A stretch of DNA of 64,000 nucleotides from Chersky-840 sp035532735 (GCA_035532735.1 DATKQM010000013.1:1-64000), one strand, 5' to 3'. Positions 35,785 through 44,195 are shown, counted from the stretch's first letter. Made by a program: numbers and translations. The notes: generated by a model not told the origin, from the letters alone.

Positions 35785-37407
35785 GTGACGAGTGACTCAC
35801 TGGGGAACGAACGCGCCGTGGCCCCCACCGCCCGACGCCACCACCCGTTGTTCGCCCGGGCCGGCCTCCTGGCGGTGCTGGCACTGACGGTGGCGTTGGC
35901 GAGCGCGCTCTCGCCCGGGACCGCCAGCCGCTCCGGCCTGGCCTCGCCGAAGGGCCCGCCCGCCCCGGTGACGCCGTCGGTCAAGGCCAACAACGGTTCG
36001 GGATCGGGCGGCGGCCCCGGCGACCCGCCCGCCAACATCGCCCCGTCCCCGAACTTCCTCAACACCTGCACGGGCGCCAACTTCGACAGCTCCACCGGGT
36101 GCCAGACGGCGACGCTGGCGGCCATCGCCAACGCCCGCAACCAAGAAGGCCTCCCCGGCATGGTCCTCCCGACCAACTGGGCCCAGCTCTCCCCCCAGCA
36201 GCAGCTCTTCGCCGCCACCAACCTGGAGCGCACCGTCCGCGGCCTTCCCCCGCTGTCGGCGATGGCGACCGCGCTGGACCAGGCCTCGGCGTCGGCGGCC
36301 GTCGTGGACACCGACCCCTCTGCGCCGGCTGGGTTCCCCTGGTCGAGTTGGGGCGGGAACTGGGCCGGCGCGGTGGGCAGCCCCCTCGAGGCCATCTACT
36401 TCTGGATGTACGACGACGGACTGGGCTCCTACAACATCGACTGCACCACCGGGAACACCTCGGGGTGTTGGGGACACCGCAACAACATCTTGATTTCCCT
36501 GCGCTGTCAGCCCTGTCTCATGGGCGTCGGCTACGCCGCCACCGCCTACCGGGGCAACCCCAGCTGGACCGAGCTCCTCGTCGACTCCTCGGGATCCTCG
36601 GCCCTCGACTTCTCCTGGAGCTCGCTCCTTCCCTACCTGCCCGCCACACCGGTGGCCCCGGTCCTGGCCGCTCCAGCCGTGGGCATCGCCTCGACGCCTG
36701 ACGGCCAGGGTTACTGGCTGGTGGCTTCTGACGGTGGGGTCTTCGCCTTCGGCACGGCCGCCTTCGACGGCTCGATGGGGGGACGCCGCCTCGCCGCTCC
36801 CATCGTGGGCATCTCGTCGACCCCCGACGGACACGGCTACTGGCTCGTCGCCGCTGACGGCGGGCTCTTCGCCTTCGGTGACGCCGGCTTCTACGGCTCG
36901 ATGGGTGGTGTCACCCTGGCCCGAAAGGTGGTGGGCCTGGCCTCGACCGCCGACGGACGCGGCTACTGGGAGGTGGCCGCTGACGGCGGGCTCTTCGCCT
37001 TCGGTGACGCCGGCTTCTACGGCTCGATGGGAGGCCGCCCCATCACCAAGCCCGTGGTGGGCATGGCCCCGACCCACGACGGACGCGGCTACTGGGAAGT
37101 GGCATCGGACGGCGGCATCTTCGCCTTCGGCGACGCGCCCTATCTCGGCTCGATGGGGGGCCGCCCCCTCACCAAGCCCGTCGTGGCCATGGCCAAGACC
37201 CCCGACGGGGCCGGTTACTGGCTGACGGCATCGGACGGCGGCATCTTCGCCTTCGGCGACGCGCCCTTCCGCGGATCGACCGGCGCCGTGGCCCTCCAGG
37301 CTCCGATCGTCTCCATGACCCCGTCGACGACCGCCGGCTACTGGTTGGCCTCCTCCGACGGCGGCATCTTCAGCTTCGGCGTCCCCTTCCACGGGTCGAT
37401 GGGCTGA
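35785..37407 (+). CDS. Secreted CAP-domain protein with six-unit GYWLxxSDGG repeat domain
   Basis: 540 aa from GTG 35785; a later GTG (near 35818) is possible. A signal helix (AGLLAVLALTVALASAL) is near residues 29-45. The CAP domain spans about 75-285 (LERTVRGLPPLSAM, YFWMYDDG, WGHRNNIL) and is paralogous to the protein at 12292. From about 290 to the end there are six units of about 42 residues, each GIxSTPDGxGYWLVAxDGG, xFAFGDAxFxGSMGG. Six units with this spacing suggest a beta-propeller. The fold is inferred. It is probably a cell-surface binding protein. Confidence 0.85.
   Translation: MTSDSLGNERAVAPTARRHHPLFARAGLLAVLALTVALASALSPGTASRSGLASPKGPPAPVTPSVKANNGSGSGGGPGDPPANIAPSPNFLNTCTGANFDSSTGCQTATLAAIANARNQEGLPGMVLPTNWAQLSPQQQLFAATNLERTVRGLPPLSAMATALDQASASAAVVDTDPSAPAGFPWSSWGGNWAGAVGSPLEAIYFWMYDDGLGSYNIDCTTGNTSGCWGHRNNILISLRCQPCLMGVGYAATAYRGNPSWTELLVDSSGSSALDFSWSSLLPYLPATPVAPVLAAPAVGIASTPDGQGYWLVASDGGVFAFGTAAFDGSMGGRRLAAPIVGISSTPDGHGYWLVAADGGLFAFGDAGFYGSMGGVTLARKVVGLASTADGRGYWEVAADGGLFAFGDAGFYGSMGGRPITKPVVGMAPTHDGRGYWEVASDGGIFAFGDAPYLGSMGGRPLTKPVVAMAKTPDGAGYWLTASDGGIFAFGDAPFRGSTGAVALQAPIVSMTPSTTAGYWLASSDGGIFSFGVPFHGSMG
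36670..37404 (+). repeat. Six in-frame repeats of about 126 bp
   Basis: Six consecutive units of about 126 bp encode the GYWxxASDGGxFAFGDA motif; units two to five are the most alike, including GGCTTCTACGGCTCGATGGG in two successive units. They form the C-terminal domain of the CAP protein. Confidence 0.85.
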
Positions 37408-37431
37408 ACCGCAGTGGGCTGAGCGTCAGCC

Positions 37432-38832
37432 TCAGCCCCGCGCACACGACGCGCCGGTCTCGCGCTCGTGACCCCGCCACCCCGGCGCGTCGCTCACAGG
37501 CCAGAAGTCGCCCGTGTCGGTGTCTTGGACATAGGGAACCGGCGACGCCTCTCCCGAGTTGGCCTGAGTTGCGATGACCGAAACGGCCTCGAGCAGGGTG
37601 TCGACGTCGGTCTCTGTGGTCGAGATCCCGCAACTGGCCCGCACCGCTCCGGGCATGAACCGGTGGTCGCCCGCCCTCACCTGTTCCCGGTAGGCGTCGA
37701 CGTCGGCCGGTGACAGTCCGAGCAACCGGATGAGATAGGGATGGGCGCAGAAACAACCGTGTCTGACCCCGATGCCCCACTCCGCGCTCAACCGGGCCGC
37801 CACCAGGGCGTGGTCGACGCCCTCGACCACGAAAGCGGCGATAGCGAGCGTCTCGGTCTCGAGCGAGGGGCCGAGGACCCCGACGCCGGGGATACCGGCC
37901 AGGCCATGGCGTAGTCGCGTGGCCAGACCCTGCTCGTGGGCGGCGACGGCCTCCCACCCGATCCGGCCCAGCTCGTCGAGGGCGGCCTCGAGGGCGACGG
38001 CCCCGATGACGTTGGGCGACCCCGCCTCCTCGCGCTCGGGAGGCTCGGTCCACCACACCTCATCGAGGTCGACGAGGTCGACCGCACCTCCGCCAGCCAG
38101 GAAAGGATCACCGTCGGCGAAGGATCCGGCGGGACCAACGAGGACACCGGCGCCGAAGGGCGCGTAGAGCTTGTGTCCACTGAAGGCCACGTAGTCCGCC
38201 CCCGCGGGGATGGCCCGGTGCGGGGCGAGCTGGGCGCCGTCGAGGACGACCGGGACGCCCCGCTCATGGGCGGCCTCGATGATCGAACCCAGGGGGGGCA
38301 GCCATCCCGTCACGTTGGATGCTCCTGTGATGGCGAGCACACGGGGCCGCGGGTTCTGGTCGAGGCCAGCGATCACGTCGTCGGTGTCGAAGGTCCCGTC
38401 GACTCCGCACTCGACGTACCGCCGCAGTGCCACCCGCCCCCAGGGCAACAGGTTGGCGTGATGCTCGACCACGGTGGTGAGCACCACGTCGTCGTCCTCG
38501 AACCGCAACCGGTAGGCGAGGTGGTTGAGGGCTTCAGTGGTGTTCCGACACAGGATGGCGATGTCACCATCTCGTCCGGCGCCGGCGAAGGCGAGGGCGC
38601 TGGCCCGGGCGGACTCGTAGGCGGCGGTGGCCAGTCGTGACTTGTACCCCGCCCCCCGGTGCACGCTCGAGTACATGGGGACGAACTGGTCGACGGCGGT
38701 CATGACCGAGGGGAACGCGCTCGTCGAGGCCGCCGAGTCGAGGTTCACGTACCGCCGCTCGATGCCGTCGACGCACGGGACGTCCAGGCCGTCGCCCTCC
38801 AGTCGGGCAGGTGGGTCCACCGGGGATGTCAC
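37432..38832 (-). CDS. SufS-like class V aminotransferase / cysteine desulfurase family
   Basis: 466 aa from GTG 38832. PLP fold type I: NLDSAASTSAFPSVMTA, TTEALNHLAYRL, EHHANLLPW, LDGAQLAPHR and the PLP lysine in VAFSGHKLYAPFGAGVL. A Cys in GVRHGCFCAHPY corresponds to the sulfur-accepting Cys of SufS-like enzymes, and RASCGISTTETDVDTLL closes the fold. It has about 50 extra C-terminal residues (DTDTGDFWPVSDAPGW). No suf genes adjoin it, so it could be a paralogue with another substrate such as a selenocysteine lyase or an isopenicillin epimerase-like enzyme. Confidence 0.85.
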   Translation of the reverse strand: MTSPVDPPARLEGDGLDVPCVDGIERRYVNLDSAASTSAFPSVMTAVDQFVPMYSSVHRGAGYKSRLATAAYESARASALAFAGAGRDGDIAILCRNTTEALNHLAYRLRFEDDDVVLTTVVEHHANLLPWGRVALRRYVECGVDGTFDTDDVIAGLDQNPRPRVLAITGASNVTGWLPPLGSIIEAAHERGVPVVLDGAQLAPHRAIPAGADYVAFSGHKLYAPFGAGVLVGPAGSFADGDPFLAGGGAVDLVDLDEVWWTEPPEREEAGSPNVIGAVALEAALDELGRIGWEAVAAHEQGLATRLRHGLAGIPGVGVLGPSLETETLAIAAFVVEGVDHALVAARLSAEWGIGVRHGCFCAHPYLIRLLGLSPADVDAYREQVRAGDHRFMPGAVRASCGISTTETDVDTLLEAVSVIATQANSGEASPVPYVQDTDTGDFWPVSDAPGWRGHERETGASCARG

Positions 38833-38894
38833 GGCCGAAGTCTACGGGGGGCCCGTCGCGCCCCTCAGAACCTACGGCCGGTACCATCGGCGCG

Positions 38895-39305
38895 GTGGAA
38901 CACGAGCTCACCGGGCCCGAGGCCCTCCACGCGCAGCCGCCGCTCGACACCGCGCCCGAGATCATCATGGCGGGCCCCGATGACCATCCCGGTGGTCTCT
39001 ACGACGACGCCGCGGCCTTGGCCGACGATGGCAGCGAGCTTGAGGACACCACGGGCGACCTCGACATCGCCGCTGACCTCGACATCGCCGCTGACCTCGA
39101 CGCCAACGCTGACCTCGACATCGACGGATCGCTGTTGGACACGATCGAGCAAGAGCTCGAGGACGTGGAGCGGGCCCTGGCCATGCTGGACGAGGGCACC
39201 TACGGGCAGTGCGACCATTGCGGCCACGCCATCGACGACCACCTGCTGGTCACGGCGCCGACCACCCGTTTCTGCGCAGAGCACCTGCCCCTCTCTCTGC
39301 GCTGA
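38895..39305 (+). CDS. DksA/TraR-type zinc-finger protein with acidic repeats
   Basis: 136 aa from GTG 38895. The N-terminal half is very acidic and contains three and a half copies of DLDIAA encoded by 18-bp repeats at 39058-39129. The C-terminal half matches the DksA/TraR family: TIEQELEDVERALAMLDEGT, YGQCDHCGHAI and TTRFCAEH, giving a CxxC...CxxH zinc site. DksA-like proteins bind RNA polymerase, but many actinobacterial members are shorter and uncharacterised. The coiled-coil tip DxxDxA of true DksA is not evident. Confidence 0.85.
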   Translation: MEHELTGPEALHAQPPLDTAPEIIMAGPDDHPGGLYDDAAALADDGSELEDTTGDLDIAADLDIAADLDANADLDIDGSLLDTIEQELEDVERALAMLDEGTYGQCDHCGHAIDDHLLVTAPTTRFCAEHLPLSLR

Positions 39306-39328
39306 GGTTGCAACCAGGCCTTCTTCAA

Positions 39329-39748
39329 CTAGGCCTTCTTCGTCTCCCAGAACAATGTGTCGATCTCCTTGATCTGGTCGAGCAGGCCCTGGGCGACCTT
39401 GGGGTCGTTGGTCTTCTTCGACTCACCCGCCGCCTTGGTGGCCTTCCAGAACAAGTCGTGGAGCTGAGGGTGCTTGGCGAGGTGCTCGGGCTTGAAGTAG
39501 TCGGTCCACAGCACCCAGAGGTGATGCTTGACGAGGTCGGCCCGCTGTTCCTTGATGGCCACGGCCCGCTCTTTGAACACGGCGTCGTCCGACCCGTTGA
39601 ATTTCTCCATGCACGCCTTCACGGACTCGGCTTCGATCCTCGCCTGGGCGGGGTCATACACACCACAGGGAAGGTCGCAGTGGGCGTGGGCCGTGCGGGG
39701 AGGGCTGATCCGGTCGACGGAGATCAGCAAACGGTCGAGGATGCGCAT
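39329..39748 (-). CDS. sodN: Nickel superoxide dismutase
   Basis: 139 aa. Converts superoxide to hydrogen peroxide and oxygen. The nickel hook HCDLPCGVYD begins at His23, after a 22-residue propeptide that the SodX peptidase removes, leaving His1, Cys2 and Cys6 as nickel ligands. The four-helix body (ARIEAESVKACMEKF, VKHHLWVLWTDYFKPEHL, LHDLFWKATKAAG) is typical. It is divergent from sodX with 65 bases between, containing a GGTGAG/CTCACC inverted repeat. Nickel-dependent control by a Nur-like regulator is known for streptomycetes; whether it applies here is untested. Confidence 0.97.
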   Translation of the reverse strand: MRILDRLLISVDRISPPRTAHAHCDLPCGVYDPAQARIEAESVKACMEKFNGSDDAVFKERAVAIKEQRADLVKHHLWVLWTDYFKPEHLAKHPQLHDLFWKATKAAGESKKTNDPKVAQGLLDQIKEIDTLFWETKKA

Positions 39749-39777
39749 GGACGGGACTCCTTCGTGCAGAGTGAAAC

Positions 39778-39796
39778 GGTGAGGGTTGCGCTCACC
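39778..39796. promoter_or_regulatory. Inverted repeat between sodN and sodX
   Basis: GGTGAG at 39778-39783 and CTCACC at 39791-39796 are perfect inverted copies with seven bases between. The site is centred in the 65-base divergent promoter region, 30 bases from the sodN start, so it could control both genes. Confidence 0.45.
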
Positions 39797-39813
39797 TTAC
39801 CCAGAGAAGGCGA

Positions 39814-40194
39814 ATGGTGAACCGGGCCGGGCAGGTTGGGGCCGTCGTCATCGTGGTGGCCTCGGCGATCGCGTTCGCGGTGGTCCGACCCCGCCGGGTG
39901 GTGGTCGAAGGCATGAGCATGGAGCCGACCTTGGCGCCGGGCGACCGGGTCCTCGTCGTGCGGGCCCGGAGGCTCCACGCGGACGATGTCGTGGCCGTCG
40001 AGGATCCCCGCGACCCCCGGCGACTCCTCGTCAAGAGGATCGGGGCCGTCCTCGAGAACGAGATCGTCGTGCGGGGAGACAACCCCCAGGCCTCCACCGA
40101 CAGTCGCGCCTTCGGGCCTGTCCCGACGAGCTCGGTCCTCGGCCGGGTCGTCCGCTGCTACAGCCCCTCGTGGCGGGCCGGCCCAGTCCACTGA
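39814..40194 (+). CDS. sodX: Nickel-SOD maturation signal peptidase SodX
   Basis: 126 aa, S26 signal-peptidase fold. One N-terminal membrane helix (VGAVVIVVASAIAFAVV) leads to the Ser nucleophile motif EGMSMEPTLAPGDRVLV and the Lys general base in LLVKRIGAV, then GDNPQASTDSRAFGPVP. This short peptidase cleaves the NiSOD propeptide before the nickel hook. It is divergently paired with sodN, the usual arrangement. Confidence 0.95.
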   Translation: MVNRAGQVGAVVIVVASAIAFAVVRPRRVVVEGMSMEPTLAPGDRVLVVRARRLHADDVVAVEDPRDPRRLLVKRIGAVLENEIVVRGDNPQASTDSRAFGPVPTSSVLGRVVRCYSPSWRAGPVH

Positions 40195-40220
40195 CCGGGG
40201 CGGGGGGTGCGGCGATCGCC

Positions 40221-40781
40221 ATGGAGCGGAGTACGCTCGCCGTGATGGCCTGGTTGGAAACTCAGCTCGAGCGCTTGCTCGCCATTGACTACCTCGACGG
40301 GCTCCCCGAGCGGTCGCTCGAGGATGTGCGCGCCATGCGCGCCGAGTGCCAGGAGGCCGAGACGGCGGTCTCCTACCTCCGGCGCATGGCGCAGGGCCGG
40401 TTGGATCTCGTCCACGCCTGTCTCGACCACCACGACGAAGGCGGCGACCTCGACTCGCTCGTGGAGCGCCTGCCCTCGATCATCGGCTCGGGCCCGGCCC
40501 GCCCCCAGGGATATGGCCGGCTCCCCTCGCAGATGTCACCCGACCTCGATCGCGAAGACCTGACCGAAGAGCTCGACGCCGTGCTCGACGCTGACCACAC
40601 CGCCACCCTCACGACCATGAGCGAAGCCGAGCTCCGGACCGTGGGCGAACAGCTCACCGCCATCGAGCAACGTATCTCCGATCAGCGCCGTGCCCTCCAC
40701 GAGCGCATCGACACCCTCCAGGCGGAGATCGTCAGTCGGTACAAGACAGGCGAGGCGTCCGTCGACGGCCTGCTGGCCTGA
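40221..40781 (+). CDS. rsiG: RsiG-family c-di-GMP-responsive anti-sigma factor homologue
   Basis: 186 aa from ATG 40221. RsiG of Streptomyces binds c-di-GMP and sequesters the sigma factor WhiG through motifs of form E(X)3S(X)2R(X)3Q(X)3D on two coiled-coil helices. Here the first helix carries E47, S51, R54, Q58 and D62, an exact match. The second helix carries E149, S153, R156, H160 and D164, the same spacing with Gln replaced by His. The spacer (residues 80-115) is Pro/Gly-rich. No WhiG gene is in the window. It precedes the XRE regulator gene by 32 bases. Binding of c-di-GMP is inferred from the motif. Confidence 0.85.
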   Translation: MERSTLAVMAWLETQLERLLAIDYLDGLPERSLEDVRAMRAECQEAETAVSYLRRMAQGRLDLVHACLDHHDEGGDLDSLVERLPSIIGSGPARPQGYGRLPSQMSPDLDREDLTEELDAVLDADHTATLTTMSEAELRTVGEQLTAIEQRISDQRRALHERIDTLQAEIVSRYKTGEASVDGLLA

Positions 40782-40813
40782 TCGACGTCTCGATCCCCGA
40801 GGGATTCCACGTC

Positions 40814-41248
40814 GTGCCCAAGCAACTCCCCGATCGCTGGGGCGATCTTGGTGCCTTCATCCGGGAACAGCGTTCCACCGCTCGGCTGTCGTTGCGGAGG
40901 CTCTCGGAGCTGGCCGGGATCTCCAACCCGTACCTCAGTCAGATCGAGCGGGGCCTGCGCCGCCCCTCGGCGGAGATCCTCCAGCAGATCGCCAAGGCCT
41001 TGCGCATCTCGGCCGAGACGCTCTACGTCCAAGCCGGCATCCTCGAGCCCGGCACGGGCGAGACCGACTTGGCCCGCGAGATCCTGGCCGATGCCCATCT
41101 CACCGAGGAACAGAAGCAGGCCCTCATCCGCATCTACCTGTCCTTCCGTCACGAGAACGAGGGCCAGCCCGGTCGCGATGACACCCCGGAGCCCCCGGAG
41201 CTCTCGGACCTGACGCCGGACTCCGCCGAGACATCGACAAGCGTGTAA
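40814..41248 (+). CDS. XRE-family helix-turn-helix regulator
   Basis: 144 aa from GTG 40814. The HTH is residues about 14-70: LGAFIREQRSTARLSLRRLS, then AGISNPYLSQIERGLRRPS and LQQIAKALRISAETLY. A short helical region and an acidic Pro-rich tail follow. It is probably co-transcribed with rsiG. Similar single-HTH proteins are found beside mshA-type loci in actinobacteria, but the regulon is unknown. Confidence 0.9.
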   Translation: MPKQLPDRWGDLGAFIREQRSTARLSLRRLSELAGISNPYLSQIERGLRRPSAEILQQIAKALRISAETLYVQAGILEPGTGETDLAREILADAHLTEEQKQALIRIYLSFRHENEGQPGRDDTPEPPELSDLTPDSAETSTSV

Positions 41249-41321
41249 CCCCAGGCCGGACCGGCGCGACGCACTTGGGCGCCGGACCGAGTCGACGAAG
41301 GTCCAGGTAGGCTCGTCGCCG

Positions 41322-42587
41322 GTGCGTCGACTCTCCGTGCTCTCCCTCCACACCTCCCCGCTGGCCCAACCCGGGACCGGTGACGGCGGGGGGATGAACG
41401 TCTATGTCCGGGAGCTCTCGACGGCCCTCGCCCGAGCCGGCGTCGAGTGTGACGTCTACACCCGGGCCTGGTCCGACGAATTGCCGGCGACGGTGATGGT
41501 CGAGCCCGGGCTCCGGGTCCACCACGTGCCGGCGGGGCCGCTCGGGCCCATGGTCAAAGAGGAGCTCCCGACCGTCGTCGACGAGTTCACCGACAACGTC
41601 TTGTCCCTCATGACCTCGGGCGCTGGTGTCGACCCTTTGCTCCATGAGGAGACCGGTTTCGACGCCGTCCATGCCAATTACTGGTTGTCGGGCATCGCCG
41701 GCCATCGCATCAAGCACGCCCTCGACCTTCCCCTGGTGTCGACCTTCCACACCCTGGCCAGGGTGAAGGCCGAAGCGAGCCCCGAAGAGGTCTCGAGCGA
41801 CGAGCCCCACCGTCGTGCCGAGGCCGAGGCCGCCGTCATGCGCTGTTCCGAAGTCGTCCTGGCGTCGTGCTCGGTCGAGGCGGCCCAGCTCGCCCAGCTC
41901 TACGACAGCAACCCCGCCCGCATCCGCGTCGTCGCACCCGGCGTCGACCACGCCTTCTTCGGTCCCGGCCACCGTCCCCAGGCCCGTCGCGCCCTGGGCT
42001 TGCCGGCGAGCTCTCCACTGCTGCTGTTCGTCGGTCGGATCCAACCTCTCAAGGGTGCCGACGTGGCCGTCCGCGCCCTGGCCGCGATGACCGAGCATCC
42101 CGACGCGTACCTCCTCATCGTGGGAGGGCCCAGCGGGCCACGTGGCGAGGACCACCTCGCCTCTCTCCAGAAGCTCGTCGACGACCTGGGATTGGCCGAC
42201 CGCGTGCGCTTCGAGGAACCCCAGCCCCACGAGCTCCTCTCGACCTACTACCGCGCCGCGGACGTCTGTGTCGTGCCCAGTCGTTCGGAGTCCTTCGGAT
42301 TGGTGGCCCTCGAGGCCGCCGCGTGCGGGATACCGGTCGTCGCCGCCGCGGTCGGGGGTCTCACCACCCTCGTCGAGCACGGCCGGACCGGACTGGTCGT
42401 CGACCCTTCGACACCGCAGGCCTTCGCCGACGCCGCCTCGGGGATCCTGGCCGACCCGTTGCTGGCCGAGCGCCTGGCCACCGCGGCGGTGGTCCGTTCC
42501 CGTCGCTACACCTGGGCCCAGGCCGCGTCACTGCTCCGTGCCACCTACGAGGAGCTCACCGCCGAGCGACTCGTCGAGTGTCGTTGA
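41322..42587 (+). CDS. mshA: D-inositol-3-phosphate glycosyltransferase MshA
   Basis: 421 aa, GT4 family, from GTG 41322. It transfers GlcNAc from UDP-GlcNAc to inositol phosphate in the first step of mycothiol synthesis. Seen: SLHTSPLAQPGTGDGGGMNV at the N-terminus with the GGMNVYV acceptor loop, HANYWLSGIAGHRIK, STFHTLARVK, VVAPGVDHAFFGPG, LFVGRIQPLKGADVAVRALA and the C-terminal ESFGLVALEAAACGIPVVAA donor motif. The neighbouring YbjN-domain gene follows as in mycobacteria (Rv0486-Rv0487), which supports the assignment. Confidence 0.93.
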   Translation: MRRLSVLSLHTSPLAQPGTGDGGGMNVYVRELSTALARAGVECDVYTRAWSDELPATVMVEPGLRVHHVPAGPLGPMVKEELPTVVDEFTDNVLSLMTSGAGVDPLLHEETGFDAVHANYWLSGIAGHRIKHALDLPLVSTFHTLARVKAEASPEEVSSDEPHRRAEAEAAVMRCSEVVLASCSVEAAQLAQLYDSNPARIRVVAPGVDHAFFGPGHRPQARRALGLPASSPLLLFVGRIQPLKGADVAVRALAAMTEHPDAYLLIVGGPSGPRGEDHLASLQKLVDDLGLADRVRFEEPQPHELLSTYYRAADVCVVPSRSESFGLVALEAAACGIPVVAAAVGGLTTLVEHGRTGLVVDPSTPQAFADAASGILADPLLAERLATAAVVRSRRYTWAQAASLLRATYEELTAERLVECR

Positions 42588-42612
42588 CGCCGTAGACCCC
42601 GGGCTAGGTCGC

Positions 42613-43089
42613 GTGCCCCGAGCCGACATCGCCTCGCCTGAGGAGCGCGCCGCCTGTGATGCGGTCATCGAGAAGTGGACCGCGGCGCGCTTGGCCGAAG
42701 GCGGTGCCGTCGTCGCCGTGGACTACCAGGCCGGGGCCGGTCGCTGGTATCTCCGCCTGCTTGGGGACGAGAAGGACTTCGTCACGGTGTGGCTGACGAT
42801 CCGTCAGCGCACCCTGCACCACGAGACCCAGGTCATGCCGGCGCCGGAGGTGAACGTCGAAGCGACATTCGAGTACCTCTTGCGTCGAAACGCCGATCTC
42901 CATCAGATGCGGTTCACCCTGGGTGCGGAGGATGCCGTCTACCTCGTGGGCGAGATACCCGTCAACGCCGTCACCGAGGACGAGCTCGACCGCATCGTGG
43001 GATCGAGCCTCGCCTACGTCGACGACTGCTTCCCCACGGCCATGGCCATCGGGTTCGCCGGTCGCTACCGCCGCCGCCGGCCCGCCTGA
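42613..43089 (+). CDS. YbjN-domain protein
   Basis: 158 aa from GTG 42613. The pattern WYLRLLGDEKDFVTVWLTIR, HHETQVMPAPEVNVEATFEY and RFTLGAEDAVYLVGEIPVNA matches YbjN, a chaperone-like fold of unclear function. It follows mshA by 25 bases, the same order as in mycobacteria. Its C-terminus is Arg-rich (RYRRRRPA). A role in mycothiol metabolism is suggested by context only. Confidence 0.85.
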   Translation: MPRADIASPEERAACDAVIEKWTAARLAEGGAVVAVDYQAGAGRWYLRLLGDEKDFVTVWLTIRQRTLHHETQVMPAPEVNVEATFEYLLRRNADLHQMRFTLGAEDAVYLVGEIPVNAVTEDELDRIVGSSLAYVDDCFPTAMAIGFAGRYRRRRPA

Positions 43090-43397
43090 CATGTGGCGCC
43101 ACTCGGCGTGACCTAGTCGGCGTAATGCGTCACGCGCCGGCCATCGCGCCTTCGGCGCGACGTGCGCGCGTCGCATGCATGCACTTCACACGAGCGCGCG
43201 TCACACGGCGCATTGCACACGACGCGCACGGCGCGGCGCGTCGGCGAACTGTCGCGGTTTCTCCCATAGCGCGCGTCGCGCGCACGGGCTAGGGTGCCAC
43301 CGGCACGGCCCGAGGGGCTGGTGATGTCGGTCGATCGGGGAAGTGCGGCCGCTATCCAGGGTTCCTCGGGCCGCGCCGCGTCAACATCGTCGGTAGC
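43090..43397. other. CGCG/GCGC-dense intergenic region
   Basis: About 300 bases before proC without a gene. From about 43108 to 43290 it is filled with GCGC, CGCG and CGTCGC steps. TCGCGCC-TTC-GGCGCGA near 43146 is a perfect 7-bp stem, and further self-complementary runs (gcgcgcgtcgcgcgc) lie near 43280. Base composition here is unlike the rest of the window. Confidence 0.55.
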
Positions 43398-44195
43398 GTG
43401 ACGGTGGTGAAGCCGAGGTTGCTCGTCGTCGGTGGTGGCCGCATGGGTGGCGCTCTGGTCCACGGGCTTGTGGGCTCGGGATGGCGCTCGACCGACATCG
43501 TCGTGGTCGAGCCCTCAGCGGATCGCCGTGCCGAGCTTGCCGACGAGATCCCCGGCGTCGTGGTCGAGGACGAGGTCGTCGACGCCTCCGCCGCGGTCGT
43601 CGCCGTGAAGCCCGCCGTGGGAGAAGAGGCCTGCCGGGCCCTGGCCACCACCTCGGTGGCCCGGGTCCTGTCGATCATGGCCGGGGTGCCCCTGGCCCGT
43701 CTCGAATCGTGGTTCGCCCCCTCGACAGCCGTGGTCCGGGCCATGCCCAACACCCCGGCCACGGTGGGGGCCGGGATCTCGGCGTTGGCGCCCGGGTCTC
43801 GGGCCACCGAGCCCGACATGGCGTGGGCCGAGGAGCTCCTGGCCGCGGTGGGCCACGTCGTCCGGCTTCCCGAGACGTCGCTCGACGCCGTGACCGGGTT
43901 GTCAGGATCGGGGCCGGCCTATCTGTTCCTCGTGGTCGAAGCCCTGATCGAGGCGGGCAAGGCGGTGGGATTGTCCGAAGAGGTGAGCCGGCTCCTCGTC
44001 ACCGACACCCTGGCGGGATCGGCCCGGCTCCTGGTCGAGTCGGGCCAGACGCCTCAGAGTCTCCGGGACGCCGTGACCTCACCGGGCGGGACGACAGAAG
44101 CGGGTCTGCGGGTCCTCGAGGATCGTGGGGTCCGAGTGGCGATCACCGCGGCGGTGGCCGCAGCGACGGACCGCTCCCGCCAATTGGCGCGATGA
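43398..44195 (+). CDS. proC: Pyrroline-5-carboxylate reductase ProC
   Basis: 265 aa. Reduces pyrroline-5-carboxylate to proline with NAD(P)H. N-terminal Rossmann motif LLVVGGGRMGGALVHGL, VAVKPAVG, RAMPNTPATVGAGISAL and the substrate-binding TGLSGSGPAYLFLVVEALIE, with TSPGGTTEAGL near the C-terminus. All are canonical. The following HTH gene reproduces the proC-HTH order of mycobacteria. Confidence 0.95.
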   Translation: MTVVKPRLLVVGGGRMGGALVHGLVGSGWRSTDIVVVEPSADRRAELADEIPGVVVEDEVVDASAAVVAVKPAVGEEACRALATTSVARVLSIMAGVPLARLESWFAPSTAVVRAMPNTPATVGAGISALAPGSRATEPDMAWAEELLAAVGHVVRLPETSLDAVTGLSGSGPAYLFLVVEALIEAGKAVGLSEEVSRLLVTDTLAGSARLLVESGQTPQSLRDAVTSPGGTTEAGLRVLEDRGVRVAITAAVAAATDRSRQLAR

